Positions 35,485 through 43,834 of a stretch of 64,000 nt of DNA are shown piece after piece. This DNA is from Cupriavidus numazuensis (GTDB lineage: Bacteria; Pseudomonadota; Gammaproteobacteria; Burkholderiales; Burkholderiaceae): positions 62,001 to 126,000 of the forward strand of contig NZ_CAJPVI010000010.1 in NCBI RefSeq assembly GCF_905397435.1, read 5' to 3'. The translations under genes were made by a program, and so were the position numbers. The first letter of the stretch is position 1; each line of letters opens with the position of its first letter. The notes under the pieces were generated by a model. It was not told the DNA's origin. It saw nothing but the letters and a program-made list of their open reading frames with translations, and made no database searches.

Positions 35485-37278
35485 TCAGAACACGTTGACT
35501 TGATCGACCGCACCGGCTGCGCGCACGGTACCGTCGGCAGGCGGGGCCACGGTTTCGGCGAGCCATTCCGGCTCGGCCTGGCCGGACAGCGGGTCTTGCG
35601 GCAACACGCGGTGGCGCAGCACGAGTTGGGCGAGCCGCATGCGGCGGACCGAGCCGATGCGCCCGGCTTCCCAGGCCATCGCCACGGCGGTGGTGACGTT
35701 GTACAGGCCGGAGGCAGCCTGGCGGGCCAGCAGGTCGCCTTCGGCACCGGCTTCGGCCGCGCTGGCGGCGAAGGCCGCAGCGCGTTCGATGGCGGATTCG
35801 AAGGTGGCGCGGGCGGTCGGATGCAGCGGCGTATCAGCCAGCAGGCCGGCCAGGTGCGCACGCAGCGCGGGCAGCGAGCCTTCGCGGCGGATCGCACGCA
35901 GCACGTCGAGCGCGACGATATTGCTGGTGCCTTCCCAGATCGAGCCGAGGTGGGCGTCGCGCACGAGACGCGGGTCGCTCCATTCCTCGATGTAGCCGCA
36001 GCCGCCGCGGATTTCCATGGCATCGCCGGTGACCTTGCGCGCGTCACGGCACGCGCGGAACTTGATCAGCGGCGTGAGGATGCGCATCAGCGGATAGGCG
36101 CCGTCCTCGCCGGCGTCGGCGCGGCGCAGCGCTTCGGCAGTCTGGAACACCATGGTGCGCGCCTGCTCGGTCGGCAGCGTCAGCTTCAGCAGCTGGCGGC
36201 GCATCAGCGGCATGTCTTCGAGGCGCTTGCCGAAGGCCTTGCGCTCGTGGGCGATGAACAGGCCCTCGGTCAGCGCGCGACGCATCAGGCCGGCGGCGCG
36301 CACGCCGTTGGACAGGCGCGAGTTGTTGATCATGTCGGCCATCTGCACGAAGCCGCGGCCGAGTTCGCCGACCAGGTACGCGCTGGCGCCTTCCAGGCGG
36401 ATTTCACCGCTGGCCATCGAGCGCGTGCCGAGCTTGTCCTTGAGGCGGATGATGCGGTACTGGTTGGCGCTGCCGTCGGACAGCGTGCGCGGCAGCAGGA
36501 ACAGCGACACGCCCTTGTGGCCGGGCACGGCGTTGCCGGCTTCGTCTTCCACACGCGCCAGCACCATCGCCAGCGCGGCGTCGGGGTTCGAGCAGAACCA
36601 CTTGTCGCCGCTGAGGCGCCAGCCGCCTTCGGCCTGCGGATCGCGCATGGCGCGCGTGGCCGTGGCAGCCACGTCGGAGCCAGCGCCCTGCTCGGTCATG
36701 AACATCGCGCCCTGGTACAGGTCTTCGAATACCTGCGTGGTCAGGTTCGGCAGAAACTTCTCGACTAGTGCCGGATCGCCGAACTTACGCAGCGTGCGCG
36801 ACAGCGAATCGGTCATCGACAGCGGGCAGCACAGGCCGAACTCGGCCTGCACCAGCATATACGTGAGTGCGTACTTGGCTGCGGGCGGCATCGGCTTGTC
36901 CCAGCCGAACACGCCGCCGCGGTGCGAGACCGCAGCCAGCCCGAACTCGGAGAACGCCACGCGCTCCAGCTCGACGTAGGCGGGATGCTTGTGGACGAGT
37001 TGCTGGTCGATGCCGCTGCGGGTGCGGTGGGTCAGCGTCGGCGGGTTCTGGTCGGCGGTCAGGGCCAGCTCGTCGAGCACTCCGCCCGCCAGTTCGCCCA
37101 TGCGCTCCAGCTGCGGTTGCAGCAGGTTCAGCAGGTCTGCCGGCAGGTACAGCGGCAGGAGCGCGCGCAGATCCGGATCGGCGGTGTACAGGCTGCCGCC
37201 CTTGCGGTCGGGCACCGGGTGCTCGGCCGGCGATACAACGGGGGCTTGAGGGGCAGCATGGCGCACAGCACTGGTCAT
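35485..37278 (-). CDS. Acyl-CoA dehydrogenase family protein (AidB-like branch)
   Basis: A 597-residue flavoprotein, longer than ordinary acyl-CoA dehydrogenases (~390). Features are AMFMTEQGAGSDVAATATRA near residue 190, SGDKWFCSNPDA near 218, a LKDKLGTRSMASGEIRLEGA segment near 280, and DAHLGSIWEGTSNIVALDVL near 430. The last resembles the AidB branch. The N-terminal ~40 residues are a variable extension. AidB itself is a DNA-linked flavoprotein, but the gene order with a CoA transferase and a receptor argues for acyl-CoA oxidation. Start at 37278 follows AGGAGACC. Confidence 0.85.
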   Translation of the reverse strand: MTSAVRHAAPQAPVVSPAEHPVPDRKGGSLYTADPDLRALLPLYLPADLLNLLQPQLERMGELAGGVLDELALTADQNPPTLTHRTRSGIDQQLVHKHPAYVELERVAFSEFGLAAVSHRGGVFGWDKPMPPAAKYALTYMLVQAEFGLCCPLSMTDSLSRTLRKFGDPALVEKFLPNLTTQVFEDLYQGAMFMTEQGAGSDVAATATRAMRDPQAEGGWRLSGDKWFCSNPDAALAMVLARVEDEAGNAVPGHKGVSLFLLPRTLSDGSANQYRIIRLKDKLGTRSMASGEIRLEGASAYLVGELGRGFVQMADMINNSRLSNGVRAAGLMRRALTEGLFIAHERKAFGKRLEDMPLMRRQLLKLTLPTEQARTMVFQTAEALRRADAGEDGAYPLMRILTPLIKFRACRDARKVTGDAMEIRGGCGYIEEWSDPRLVRDAHLGSIWEGTSNIVALDVLRAIRREGSLPALRAHLAGLLADTPLHPTARATFESAIERAAAFAASAAEAGAEGDLLARQAASGLYNVTTAVAMAWEAGRIGSVRRMRLAQLVLRHRVLPQDPLSGQAEPEWLAETVAPPADGTVRAAGAVDQVNVF

Positions 37279-37418
37279 CTAGGTCTCCTGGATTGGCCTG
37301 GCCCGCCATCCGCCCGGCTGGGTTGCCGGCGCGCGGACCTGTTTGAACCATTATTGGATCCCCATGGATTCGCGTCTAATTCTAAAATTGGCTTGATCCA
37401 TATAATTTTTGTATCGCC

Positions 37419-38318
37419 ATGGAATTCCGACACCTGCGCTATTTCCTGGTCCTTGCCGAGGAACTGCACTTCGGCCGTGCAGCGAAGCGGCTGTCGATTT
37501 CCCAGCCGCCGCTGTCGCTCAATATCCAGCAACTGGAGGCTTCGGTCGGGGCAAAGCTGTTCGAGCGTGACAGCCGGGGGGTACGGCTGACGGCAGCCGG
37601 CCGGGCATTCCGCGAATCGGCCAACGCGTTGCTGGCGCAGGCCGAAGCGGCGCGCGTGCTGGCGCGCGAGATCGAAGCCGGGGCGGTCGGGCGGCTACGC
37701 GTGGGCTTTGTCGGGTCGATGCTGTACCGGGGGCTGCCGCAGCACTTACGCGACTTCCAGGCGAGCTATCCGGGCATCCAGGTGGCGCTGACCGAACTCA
37801 ACTCGCAGGAGCAGATCGACGCGCTGCTGCACAACGAGCTGGATGCCGGGTTCGTCCATACGGGCCGACTGCCGGATGAACTGAGCGCCGTACTCATCCA
37901 CAGCGAGCCCTTCGTCTGCTGCGTGCCGCAGGACCATGCGCTGGCAGCACAGGCCGAGGTCGCGCTGGTGGACCTGCGCGCCGAGCCGTTCGTGCTGTTC
38001 TCGCGCAAGGCGTCGCCCGATTACTACAGCCGGATCTTCGATATGTGCGCGGCGCAGGGCTTCTATCCCCAGATCCGGCACGAGGTGCGGCACTGGCTGT
38101 CGGTGGTATCGCTGGTGTCGCAGGGGATGGGGGTAGCGGTGGTGCCGGCGGCCCTTGCGCGCTCGGGCATGGCGGGGGCGGCGTTCCGGCCGCTGGCCGA
38201 TGCGACGGTGCCGTCCGAAGTCTACTGCGCGTGGAAAGCCGCGCCCGACCATCCGGCACGCGATCATTTCGTGGCGATGGTCAGGGCAGCCACGGCGGCA
38301 CAGCCGGCCGACGCCTGA
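37419..38318 (+). CDS. LysR-family regulator of the acyl-CoA dehydrogenase operon
   Basis: A 299-residue LysR protein with a textbook start: MEFRHLRYFLVLAEELHFGR, then AAKRLSISQPPLSLNIQQLE and LFERDSRGVRLTAAG. The effector domain opens with RLRVGFVGSMLYRGLPQHLR. This resembles the BenM/CatM-type subgroup that senses aromatic or dicarboxylic acids. It is divergent from the acyl-CoA dehydrogenase operon, with 140 bp between; palindromic AT-rich DNA there (37350-37410) is a plausible binding region. Confidence 0.88.
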   Translation: MEFRHLRYFLVLAEELHFGRAAKRLSISQPPLSLNIQQLEASVGAKLFERDSRGVRLTAAGRAFRESANALLAQAEAARVLAREIEAGAVGRLRVGFVGSMLYRGLPQHLRDFQASYPGIQVALTELNSQEQIDALLHNELDAGFVHTGRLPDELSAVLIHSEPFVCCVPQDHALAAQAEVALVDLRAEPFVLFSRKASPDYYSRIFDMCAAQGFYPQIRHEVRHWLSVVSLVSQGMGVAVVPAALARSGMAGAAFRPLADATVPSEVYCAWKAAPDHPARDHFVAMVRAATAAQPADA

Positions 38319-38445
38319 ACGGATTCCGGAACCCCAAAGAAAAGGTTCTTCGACGAATTGTGGGGTTGTCGTTCTTGGCGGGCGCTGCTGTTTCGCTGGC
38401 GTAGCCGGCGGGTTTTGGTTGAGACGGGGTTATCGTTCTTGGCGG

Positions 38446-39118
38446 GCGCCGCTGTTTCGCCGGCGTAGCCGGCGACCTACTCTTTTGTCCGAGCGACAAA
38501 AGAGTAGGCAGAAAAGCGCGTCGTTGCCGCTGGCCATCAATTCCACGGTGGCAGTGGTTCAAACGGCTTTGGACGCCTGCGATGGTGGTCGGCCGTTCCA
38601 ACCTGCTACGCCATGTGAGTCAGAACCTGTGCCTGGCGCGGCACGGCTTTTGGACGATCCCCAAGACGGACTCGGGTACAGCGTTCCAATACCGCCAGTG
38701 GTGGGACGCCTTCGGCTGCGCTGCGCGCACGTCGTCGTCTGGGGGCAAGCTTATCAGCGTCGCTGGCGCCCAAGTCCCTCCCTCCAGATCCCGATCTCCT
38801 GTCTCTACGCGCATGCAATGCGCCCAAGGCATCGCCACCGAGGCGAGGTTCGGGTCAGACCTTCGCAGTCTTACTCTAAGCCGCGCGTAGCGCAGCCGTA
38901 GGCGTCCCCGCGATGTCCTGATTAGAAGGGACCACTCCGTAATCCGGGTTCGCTCGTACGCGCTGTCCCACCCTAATCATCTACGCGGCAGGCAGTCCAG
39001 CGGTCCTCTGATGCAACAATCGCATTGAGCTTTTGGTTGACCACGTAAACGCGCTTTTGCCTCCTTTTGTCGCTCGGACAAAAGGAGGTCGCCGGCTACG
39101 CCGGCGAAACAGCAGCGC
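38446..39118. repeat. Interspersed element with ~70-bp inverted ends, copy 2
   Basis: The second full copy of the element at 8386-9088. The left end (38446-38521) and right end (39049-39118) are inverted versions of each other, and the interior aligns with copy 1 over most of its length with scattered changes and small indels. An extra 64-bp left unit (from 38387) precedes it. No convincing gene is inside. It fills most of the gene-free interval 38319-39362, directly beside the aromatic catabolic region. Confidence 0.75.
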
Positions 39119-39159
39119 CTGCCAAGAGCGATACCCCCGCATTTCGGCGATTGACCCAA

Positions 39160-39192
39160 AGAAAAAGCCACCTGCCCAAAGGCTGGTGGCTT
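39160..39192 (-). terminator. Intrinsic terminator downstream of the porin gene
   Basis: Read on the minus strand, AAGCCACC and GGTGGCTT form an 8-bp stem around a 12-base loop, followed by TTTCTTT. It lies about 170 bp past the porin stop codon and would end the minus-strand operon that starts at 43033. Confidence 0.7.
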
Positions 39193-39362
39193 ATGAAGTA
39201 CGCGTGGAACGGGGTGTTCAGCGTGAGTGCAGCTTAACTCCGCAGCCCATGTCTCACCAATAACACAAATGTAGTAATCAGCGCCCGGCCCTTCCATGGG
39301 GGTAATGACTCTACGGGAAGACAGGTAAGGCGCACTTCACAGAGGCAAGGGCGGGCGTCCAC

Positions 39363-40415
39363 TCAGAACTTGTGCCGCAGCCCCAAACCGAAGGTGTTGC
39401 CCGGATTCAGCATGGTCACCTTGTCATAGCGCCACGCGGCGTACATGTCGGTGCGCTTGGAGAACGGATAGTCGTACGCCAGCGTCGTAGTGTCACGGCG
39501 GGCCGAGCCGATGGTCTCGTTGCCGCCCTGCCACGTGCGGACCCACGTAGCCATCAACGAACCCGGACCCAGCGGAGCGCTGGCGCCGACCTGCACGGTC
39601 TTGTCGCGCTGGCGGCTCTGGGCGTTGAAGTTGTTGTCCGACTGCGCATACTGGCCGAACAGCTTCACCACCTTGAAGTCGTACGAGGCGCCGGCCAGGT
39701 AGGCCATCTGGTAGGCGGCGCCGGACGCGGCAAACTCGGGCGCGTTCACGGCCACCCGCTGCACGGCCAGCGTGGCGCCGAAGTTGCCGTTGAAGTAGGT
39801 GGCATTGCCACCGTAGTTCTGCTTGCCCTGGTGGCCCGTGGTCTCGCCAGTCGAGTAGATCGCGTTGAAGCGCAGACCGCCGAAGCCGGGGCTCTGGTAC
39901 AGCACCGAGTTGTCCCAGGCGGTGTCGCCGGCCACCGAGTTGGCGACGGGCGAGCCCGGCGGCGTGGTGTAGGTGTGCAGGAACATCGGCGAGAACGTGG
40001 CCGAGTCCGCGAGCGGGTTGAATAGCAGCATCGACACGAACCACGGCGTGGTGTTGCGGCCGAGCTTGACCGCGCCGAAGCTGCCGTTCAGGCCGACATA
40101 AGCGTTGCGGCCGAACATGACGTCGCCGTCGAAGCGGCCGACCTTGCCGTTGTCGGTGCGAAAGAAGCTTTCCAGCGCGAACTCGGCATTCAGGCCGTTG
40201 CCGAGCGCTTCCTGGCCGCCAATGCCCCAGTAGGACGTGGTCAGGCCGGAGCTTTCCACGGCGGCGGTGCTGTGGGCGTCGCCACTCGCGCGTACGGAGC
40301 CGACGAAGGCGTCGACGGTGCCATACAGCTGCACATTGCTCTGGGCGCTTGCGGCGCCCGCGGCAAGGCTGCCGGCGGCCGCCATCACGGCCAGCATCTT
40401 GCGTTGAGACTTCAT
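39363..40415 (-). CDS. Gram-negative porin (Burkholderiales type)
   Basis: A 350-residue outer-membrane porin: signal peptide MKSQRKMLAVMAAAGSLAAG cleaved after ASA, then QSNVQLYGTVDAFVGSV (first strand), SYWGIGGQEALGNGLNAEFA and a terminal GLGLRHKF with the C-terminal Phe typical of porins. It is 49 bp after the cyclase gene of cassette copy A in the same orientation, so it probably belongs to that operon and lets the substrate through the outer membrane. Cassette copy B has no porin. Confidence 0.9.
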   Translation of the reverse strand: MKSQRKMLAVMAAAGSLAAGAASAQSNVQLYGTVDAFVGSVRASGDAHSTAAVESSGLTTSYWGIGGQEALGNGLNAEFALESFFRTDNGKVGRFDGDVMFGRNAYVGLNGSFGAVKLGRNTTPWFVSMLLFNPLADSATFSPMFLHTYTTPPGSPVANSVAGDTAWDNSVLYQSPGFGGLRFNAIYSTGETTGHQGKQNYGGNATYFNGNFGATLAVQRVAVNAPEFAASGAAYQMAYLAGASYDFKVVKLFGQYAQSDNNFNAQSRQRDKTVQVGASAPLGPGSLMATWVRTWQGGNETIGSARRDTTTLAYDYPFSKRTDMYAAWRYDKVTMLNPGNTFGLGLRHKF

Positions 40416-40464
40416 TGTTTCCTCTTTCTCTCTTTTGGTGGATGGGGGTCGGACGCTCTGACGA

Positions 40465-41244
40465 TCAGCCGCCGATCAGCGCGAGCACGCGCAACGGGCT
40501 GCCGGAGCCGTTCTGGATCTTCAGCGGCGCAGCGACGATGACCGCGCCGGTCGGCGGCAGCTGGTCCAGGTTCGTCAGGCACTGCAGGCCGTACTTGTTG
40601 GCGCCGTGCATCAGCGTGTGGCACGGGTACGGCACCGGCCATGCGTACGACTGGCCTGCATCGGTGTTGATCGTCTCGACGCCGAAGCCGTGGACGTTGC
40701 GTTCGTGGATCAGCCACTCGACCGCTTCCTGCGTCGGGCCCGGCGTGTGGGCGCCGTCTTCGCGCAGGCCGAGGAATTCCTGCGGATCGGTCTTCTTGCT
40801 CCAGTCGGTGCGCAGCAGGACCCAGGCGCTGGCGGGGATTGGGCCGTGCTTCGCTTCCCAGGCTTGCAGGTAAGGCACGGTCAGGGTCCAGTCGGGGTCT
40901 TCGGCTACCGGGCCGCTGGCGTCGATCACGACCGCCGGGGCGATGAAGTTCTTCGCGTCGATCGTGTCGACCGAGTTCTGCGCGTGGTCCTTGCCGCTGA
41001 TCCAGTGCACAGGCGCGTCGAAGTGCGTGCCGGTGTGTTCGCCACAGGAGAAGTTGTTCCAGTACCAGCCGGGGCCTTTCTCGTCGTACTGGCTGATGCG
41101 TTCCATCTTGAACGCCCAGACCTGGCCGAATTCGGGTGGCAGGACCAATGCGGGGAAGTCAGGGCTCAAGGTTTGCGTCAGATCTAGGACCTTGACTTGG
41201 CCGCTGGCGAGGTCGCCAGCCAACTGCATGAGGCTTTGGCTCAT
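40465..41244 (-). CDS. Cyclase-family hydrolase, isatin-hydrolase-like (copy A)
   Basis: A 259-residue protein of the cyclase/kynurenine-formamidase superfamily. The metal-binding motif is HTGTHFDAPVHW near residue 62-73, matching H-x-G-T-H-x-D-x-P-x-H, with a second conserved segment GVETINTDAG near 200. Family members include bacterial isatin hydrolase, kynurenine formamidase and carbamoyl cyclases; isatin hydrolase best fits the neighbouring genes. The start at 41244 is where the two copies begin to agree and follows GGAAGACATCCCC. It is separated from the flavin reductase gene by a REP hairpin and is nearly identical to 55339-56124. Confidence 0.85.
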   Translation of the reverse strand: MSQSLMQLAGDLASGQVKVLDLTQTLSPDFPALVLPPEFGQVWAFKMERISQYDEKGPGWYWNNFSCGEHTGTHFDAPVHWISGKDHAQNSVDTIDAKNFIAPAVVIDASGPVAEDPDWTLTVPYLQAWEAKHGPIPASAWVLLRTDWSKKTDPQEFLGLREDGAHTPGPTQEAVEWLIHERNVHGFGVETINTDAGQSYAWPVPYPCHTLMHGANKYGLQCLTNLDQLPPTGAVIVAAPLKIQNGSGSPLRVLALIGG

Positions 41245-41312
41245 GGGGATGTCTTCCTTGTCTTTTGTGGGGTACGGAGGCGGGGGCAGCGCTGGACTTC
41301 GTGGAAGCGCTG

Positions 41313-41354
41313 GCCCTCTCCCCCGGCCCCTCTCCCGCAAGCGGGAGAGGGGAG
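41313..41354. repeat. REP-like hairpin inside cassette copy A
   Basis: CTCTCCCGCAAGCGGGAGAG lies between the flavin reductase and cyclase genes and recurs at the same place in copy B (56193-56235). It was therefore present before the cassette duplicated. Confidence 0.85.
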
Positions 41355-41385
41355 AAACATTGGGGACGTGGTGAGCGCGCTGCGA

Positions 41386-41928
41386 TTAGCAGGCGCGGGT
41401 TTCGGCGAGGCGGGTGTAGCGGCCTTGCCAGTACAGCAGCGGCGCAGGCGCTTCCTGTGCTACACGGATCTCGCGGACACGGCCGATGATCAGGTAGTGG
41501 CCGTGGCGCTCCAGCAACTCGTCCACCTCGCAGTCCATCGCCACGACTGCATCGACTAGTACCGGGGCGCCGTCTGCCAGCAGTTGCGTCCACGCGTCGC
41601 TGCCGTAGCGCTCCAACCCGGCTTCGCCACCGAACCCGGTGAAGCGCTGCGCGATCGCCTGCTGCTCTTCTCGCAGCAGGTTCACGCCAAAGCGACGGGT
41701 ACGCTGCAGCAGCGCCGCCGACGAACTCGTCGCCTTCATCGACGCCACCACCATCGGCGGCGTCGCCGAGAACGACGAGACCGACGTTGCGGTGAAGCCG
41801 CTGCGTTCGGACTCGTTCAGCGGATCCGCCACCGTCACCACGCTCACCGCGCCGGCGAAGCCGCGCATCGCCTGCTTGAACGATTGCTGCAGCACTTCCA
41901 GCGCCGCCGGCATCTTGTCAGTGCCCAT
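41386..41928 (-). CDS. Flavin reductase, HpaC-like domain (copy A)
   Basis: A 180-residue flavin reductase of the HpaC/RutF type. It has FAGAVSVVTV near residue 25, the FMN-binding SGFTATSVSSFSATPPMVVA near 43-62, FGVNLLREEQQAIAQRFTG and CEVDELLERHGHYLIIGRV. Such enzymes supply reduced flavin to a two-component monooxygenase. It starts within the end of the monooxygenase gene (11-bp overlap if ATG 41928 is used), which supports a functional pair. It is nearly identical to 56267-56809. Confidence 0.88.
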   Translation of the reverse strand: MGTDKMPAALEVLQQSFKQAMRGFAGAVSVVTVADPLNESERSGFTATSVSSFSATPPMVVASMKATSSSAALLQRTRRFGVNLLREEQQAIAQRFTGFGGEAGLERYGSDAWTQLLADGAPVLVDAVVAMDCEVDELLERHGHYLIIGRVREIRVAQEAPAPLLYWQGRYTRLAETRAC

Positions 41929-43033
41929 TCTTCGAGCCACCGGGCTTGCGCAGCCCGCGTGCCTCCAGAATCGGCAGCACCGTGTCGCGGAAGTACGGGA
42001 ATTCCTTCACGTAGTCCACGAACGACAGTGTCGTGCCCTTGAAGCCGGCTTCGGCCAGTGCGCAGATGCCATCGGCCACTTGTTCCGGCGTGCCCACCAG
42101 CGGGAAGCCGCCGTGGCCCGCTGCCATGCGGTCGCGGATCAGCGCCAGCAGGTCGTGCGGGAACGACTGGGCATTGGCAAACTGCAGGGCCACCAGGTTG
42201 TCGACCGCGGCCCAGTCGGCGTTGTCCTGGGCGAAGTGGCGCAGGTAGTCGCGCGCCTCTTGCTCCGTCGGGCGGCACACCACGTGCGAGAACGTCAGCA
42301 CGTTCACGGGCTTGTTCGCTTCCTTCGCCTTGGCCTTCAGTTCGGCGACTTCCACCTTCGAGCGCTCGAGGTCGATTGCCGGCGTGAACAGGAAGTTCGC
42401 GTTGTTGATCGCGAACTCGCGGCCTTCGCCCGAACCCGCTGCATTGAGGATTGGTGGGCGCTCCCCGTTCCACGGCTTGGGCAGGCCATAGATGCCCTTC
42501 AACTTGAAGTTCGCGCCTTCGTAGTTGAAGGCACCGTCGCGCTCCCAGATCTGCTTGATCACGTCGAACCATTCGCCCGCGAACGCGTAGCGCTGGTCAT
42601 GGCTCACCGCCAGGTCCTGGCCCATCGCCTCGTACTCGGGGCGGTTCCAGCCCGCCACGATGTTCAGCCCCGCGCGGCCCTGCCCGATCTGGTCCAGCGT
42701 CGCGATCTGCTTCGCGACCACCGCCGGGTGGTTGCACGCCGTGTGGATCGTCGCGAACACCGTCAGGTTCTTGGTCTGTGCCAGCAGCGCCGCTGCCCAC
42801 GTGATCGTCTCGAGCACCGAGCCGTGGAAGTCCGTCTCGCCGCCATAGCCGATCCAGCGCGCGATCGGCAGCATGAAATCGATCCCCGCCTCGTCCAGCA
42901 TCTGTGCCAGCTTCGCGTTGTTCTCCCACGAGTTGTCCCAGCGCTCGCCGATCTTCGTCACCGACATCCCGCCCGAGCAGTTCGTCGCAAACGTCCCCAG
43001 GACGAAGTCCTTCGTGTTCAGAATTTTCCTCAT
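41918..43033 (-). CDS. LLM-class flavin monooxygenase, RutA/SfnG-like (copy A)
   Basis: A 371-residue luciferase-like monooxygenase. It carries FVLGTFATNCSGGMSVTKIG at residues 7-26, AGIDFMLPIARWIGYGGETD near 50-70, FATIHTACNHPAVVAKQIAT near 92 and GRAGLNIVAGWNRPEYEAMG near 120-140. These are strongly reminiscent of the pyrimidine monooxygenase RutA. Such enzymes use FMNH2 and O2 to hydroxylate or open heterocycles, or to cleave C-S bonds. It is the first gene of a minus-strand operon with its reductase, the cyclase and a porin, and is divergent from a MarR gene. An open-frame extension of 18 codons is excluded because the copies diverge there. Confidence 0.9.
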   Translation of the reverse strand: MRKILNTKDFVLGTFATNCSGGMSVTKIGERWDNSWENNAKLAQMLDEAGIDFMLPIARWIGYGGETDFHGSVLETITWAAALLAQTKNLTVFATIHTACNHPAVVAKQIATLDQIGQGRAGLNIVAGWNRPEYEAMGQDLAVSHDQRYAFAGEWFDVIKQIWERDGAFNYEGANFKLKGIYGLPKPWNGERPPILNAAGSGEGREFAINNANFLFTPAIDLERSKVEVAELKAKAKEANKPVNVLTFSHVVCRPTEQEARDYLRHFAQDNADWAAVDNLVALQFANAQSFPHDLLALIRDRMAAGHGGFPLVGTPEQVADGICALAEAGFKGTTLSFVDYVKEFPYFRDTVLPILEARGLRKPGGSKNGH

Positions 43034-43153
43034 GCCGTCACCATTCAAAGAGTTGGGGTTGGGGTGCAACACGGAGGCGAGTTGCACTCCGCACGTCGTG
43101 TCTGGCGCGCGATTCGTAGCCTCGCGCCGTTCTATGATTATGATTATGTTTAT

Positions 43154-43164
43154 ATCTAAACTAT
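43154..43164. promoter_or_regulatory. ATAGTTTAGAT-type motif upstream of cassette A and marR
   Basis: On the minus strand this reads ATAGTTTAGAT followed by ATAAAC. The same 11 bases occur at 55240-55250 in the iorA promoter region on the plus strand. AT-rich repeats (ATTATGATTATG at 43135-43148) surround it, in an otherwise GC-rich region. Its place between the divergent monooxygenase and MarR genes suggests an operator. Confidence 0.5.
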
Positions 43165-43352
43165 TCCATAATCATGGTTTACCCCCGAGACGTTTTTAGT
43201 GCGTGATGAGGTACTTGCCAGCACCTTCACGGTGCGTTCCGGGCCGCGTTCTTCGCCGGCTTGTGCCACGCGTGCGGCGGGGTCACCCTCGGTCGTGGTA
43301 TGTTCTTGCCCGTCCCGCGGCCCGCAAGGCCGCTTACCGCCTGCCAATACGC

Positions 43353-43814
43353 ATGACAGACCCGAAAAAGCCCCAAGACGAAGCCGATTTCGTCGACGAC
43401 TACACCCCCGCGTTGCTGGCCCAGGCCAGCCAGCTGATCTCGGGAGAATTCCACGTTATCGTGCAAGCCAACGGCTTCACCATCTCGGACTGGCGCGTGC
43501 TGTCCTCGCTGTCGGGCGGCAAGGCCCTCAGCATCGGCGAACTCGCGCAGATCTCCGTGACCAAGCAGCCGACCGTGACGCGCCTGCTCGACCGCATGGA
43601 AGCCCAGGGCTACGTCAAGCGCATTCCGCATGACACGGATCGCCGTATCACGCTCGTGCGCATAACGCCGCGCGGGCAGAAGCTGACCTCCAGCCTGATC
43701 GAACAGGCCCGGATGCATGAGGACGAAGTGCTGGCGCCGCTCGGCAAGAAAAAGGCCGACGAGCTGCGTGCGACGCTCAAGCTGCTGATCGACCTGCACC
43801 GCCCGGCCAACTGA
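43353..43814 (+). CDS. MarR-family regulator 1
   Basis: A 153-residue MarR protein. Its winged helix includes ISDWRVLSSLSGGKALSIGE, LAQISVTKQPTVTRLLDRME (recognition helix) and the wing GYVKRIPHDTDRRITLVRIT with the D-x-R motif. The start at 43353 opens a normal MarR N-terminus; an upstream extension from 43203 is not MarR-like. It is divergent from monooxygenase cassette A and convergent with the flavin reductase at 43835. MarR regulators usually repress and release DNA on binding an aromatic acid or its CoA ester. Confidence 0.88.
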   Translation: MTDPKKPQDEADFVDDYTPALLAQASQLISGEFHVIVQANGFTISDWRVLSSLSGGKALSIGELAQISVTKQPTVTRLLDRMEAQGYVKRIPHDTDRRITLVRITPRGQKLTSSLIEQARMHEDEVLAPLGKKKADELRATLKLLIDLHRPAN

Positions 43815-43834
43815 GGCCGGCCGTGCTCACGTCC

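Larger units (their letters stand above)
40480..43034. repeat. Large direct repeat, copy A (2.55 kb)
   Basis: This segment matches 55360-57915 at a constant offset of 14,880-14,881 bp with a one-base shift in an intergenic spot. It contains complete cyclase, flavin reductase and flavin monooxygenase genes. By eye, identity is around 97-98%, with changes clustered around 42310-42540. The similarity stops abruptly at both ends: inside the last few codons of the cyclase gene and at the start codon of the monooxygenase gene. Confidence 0.92.
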
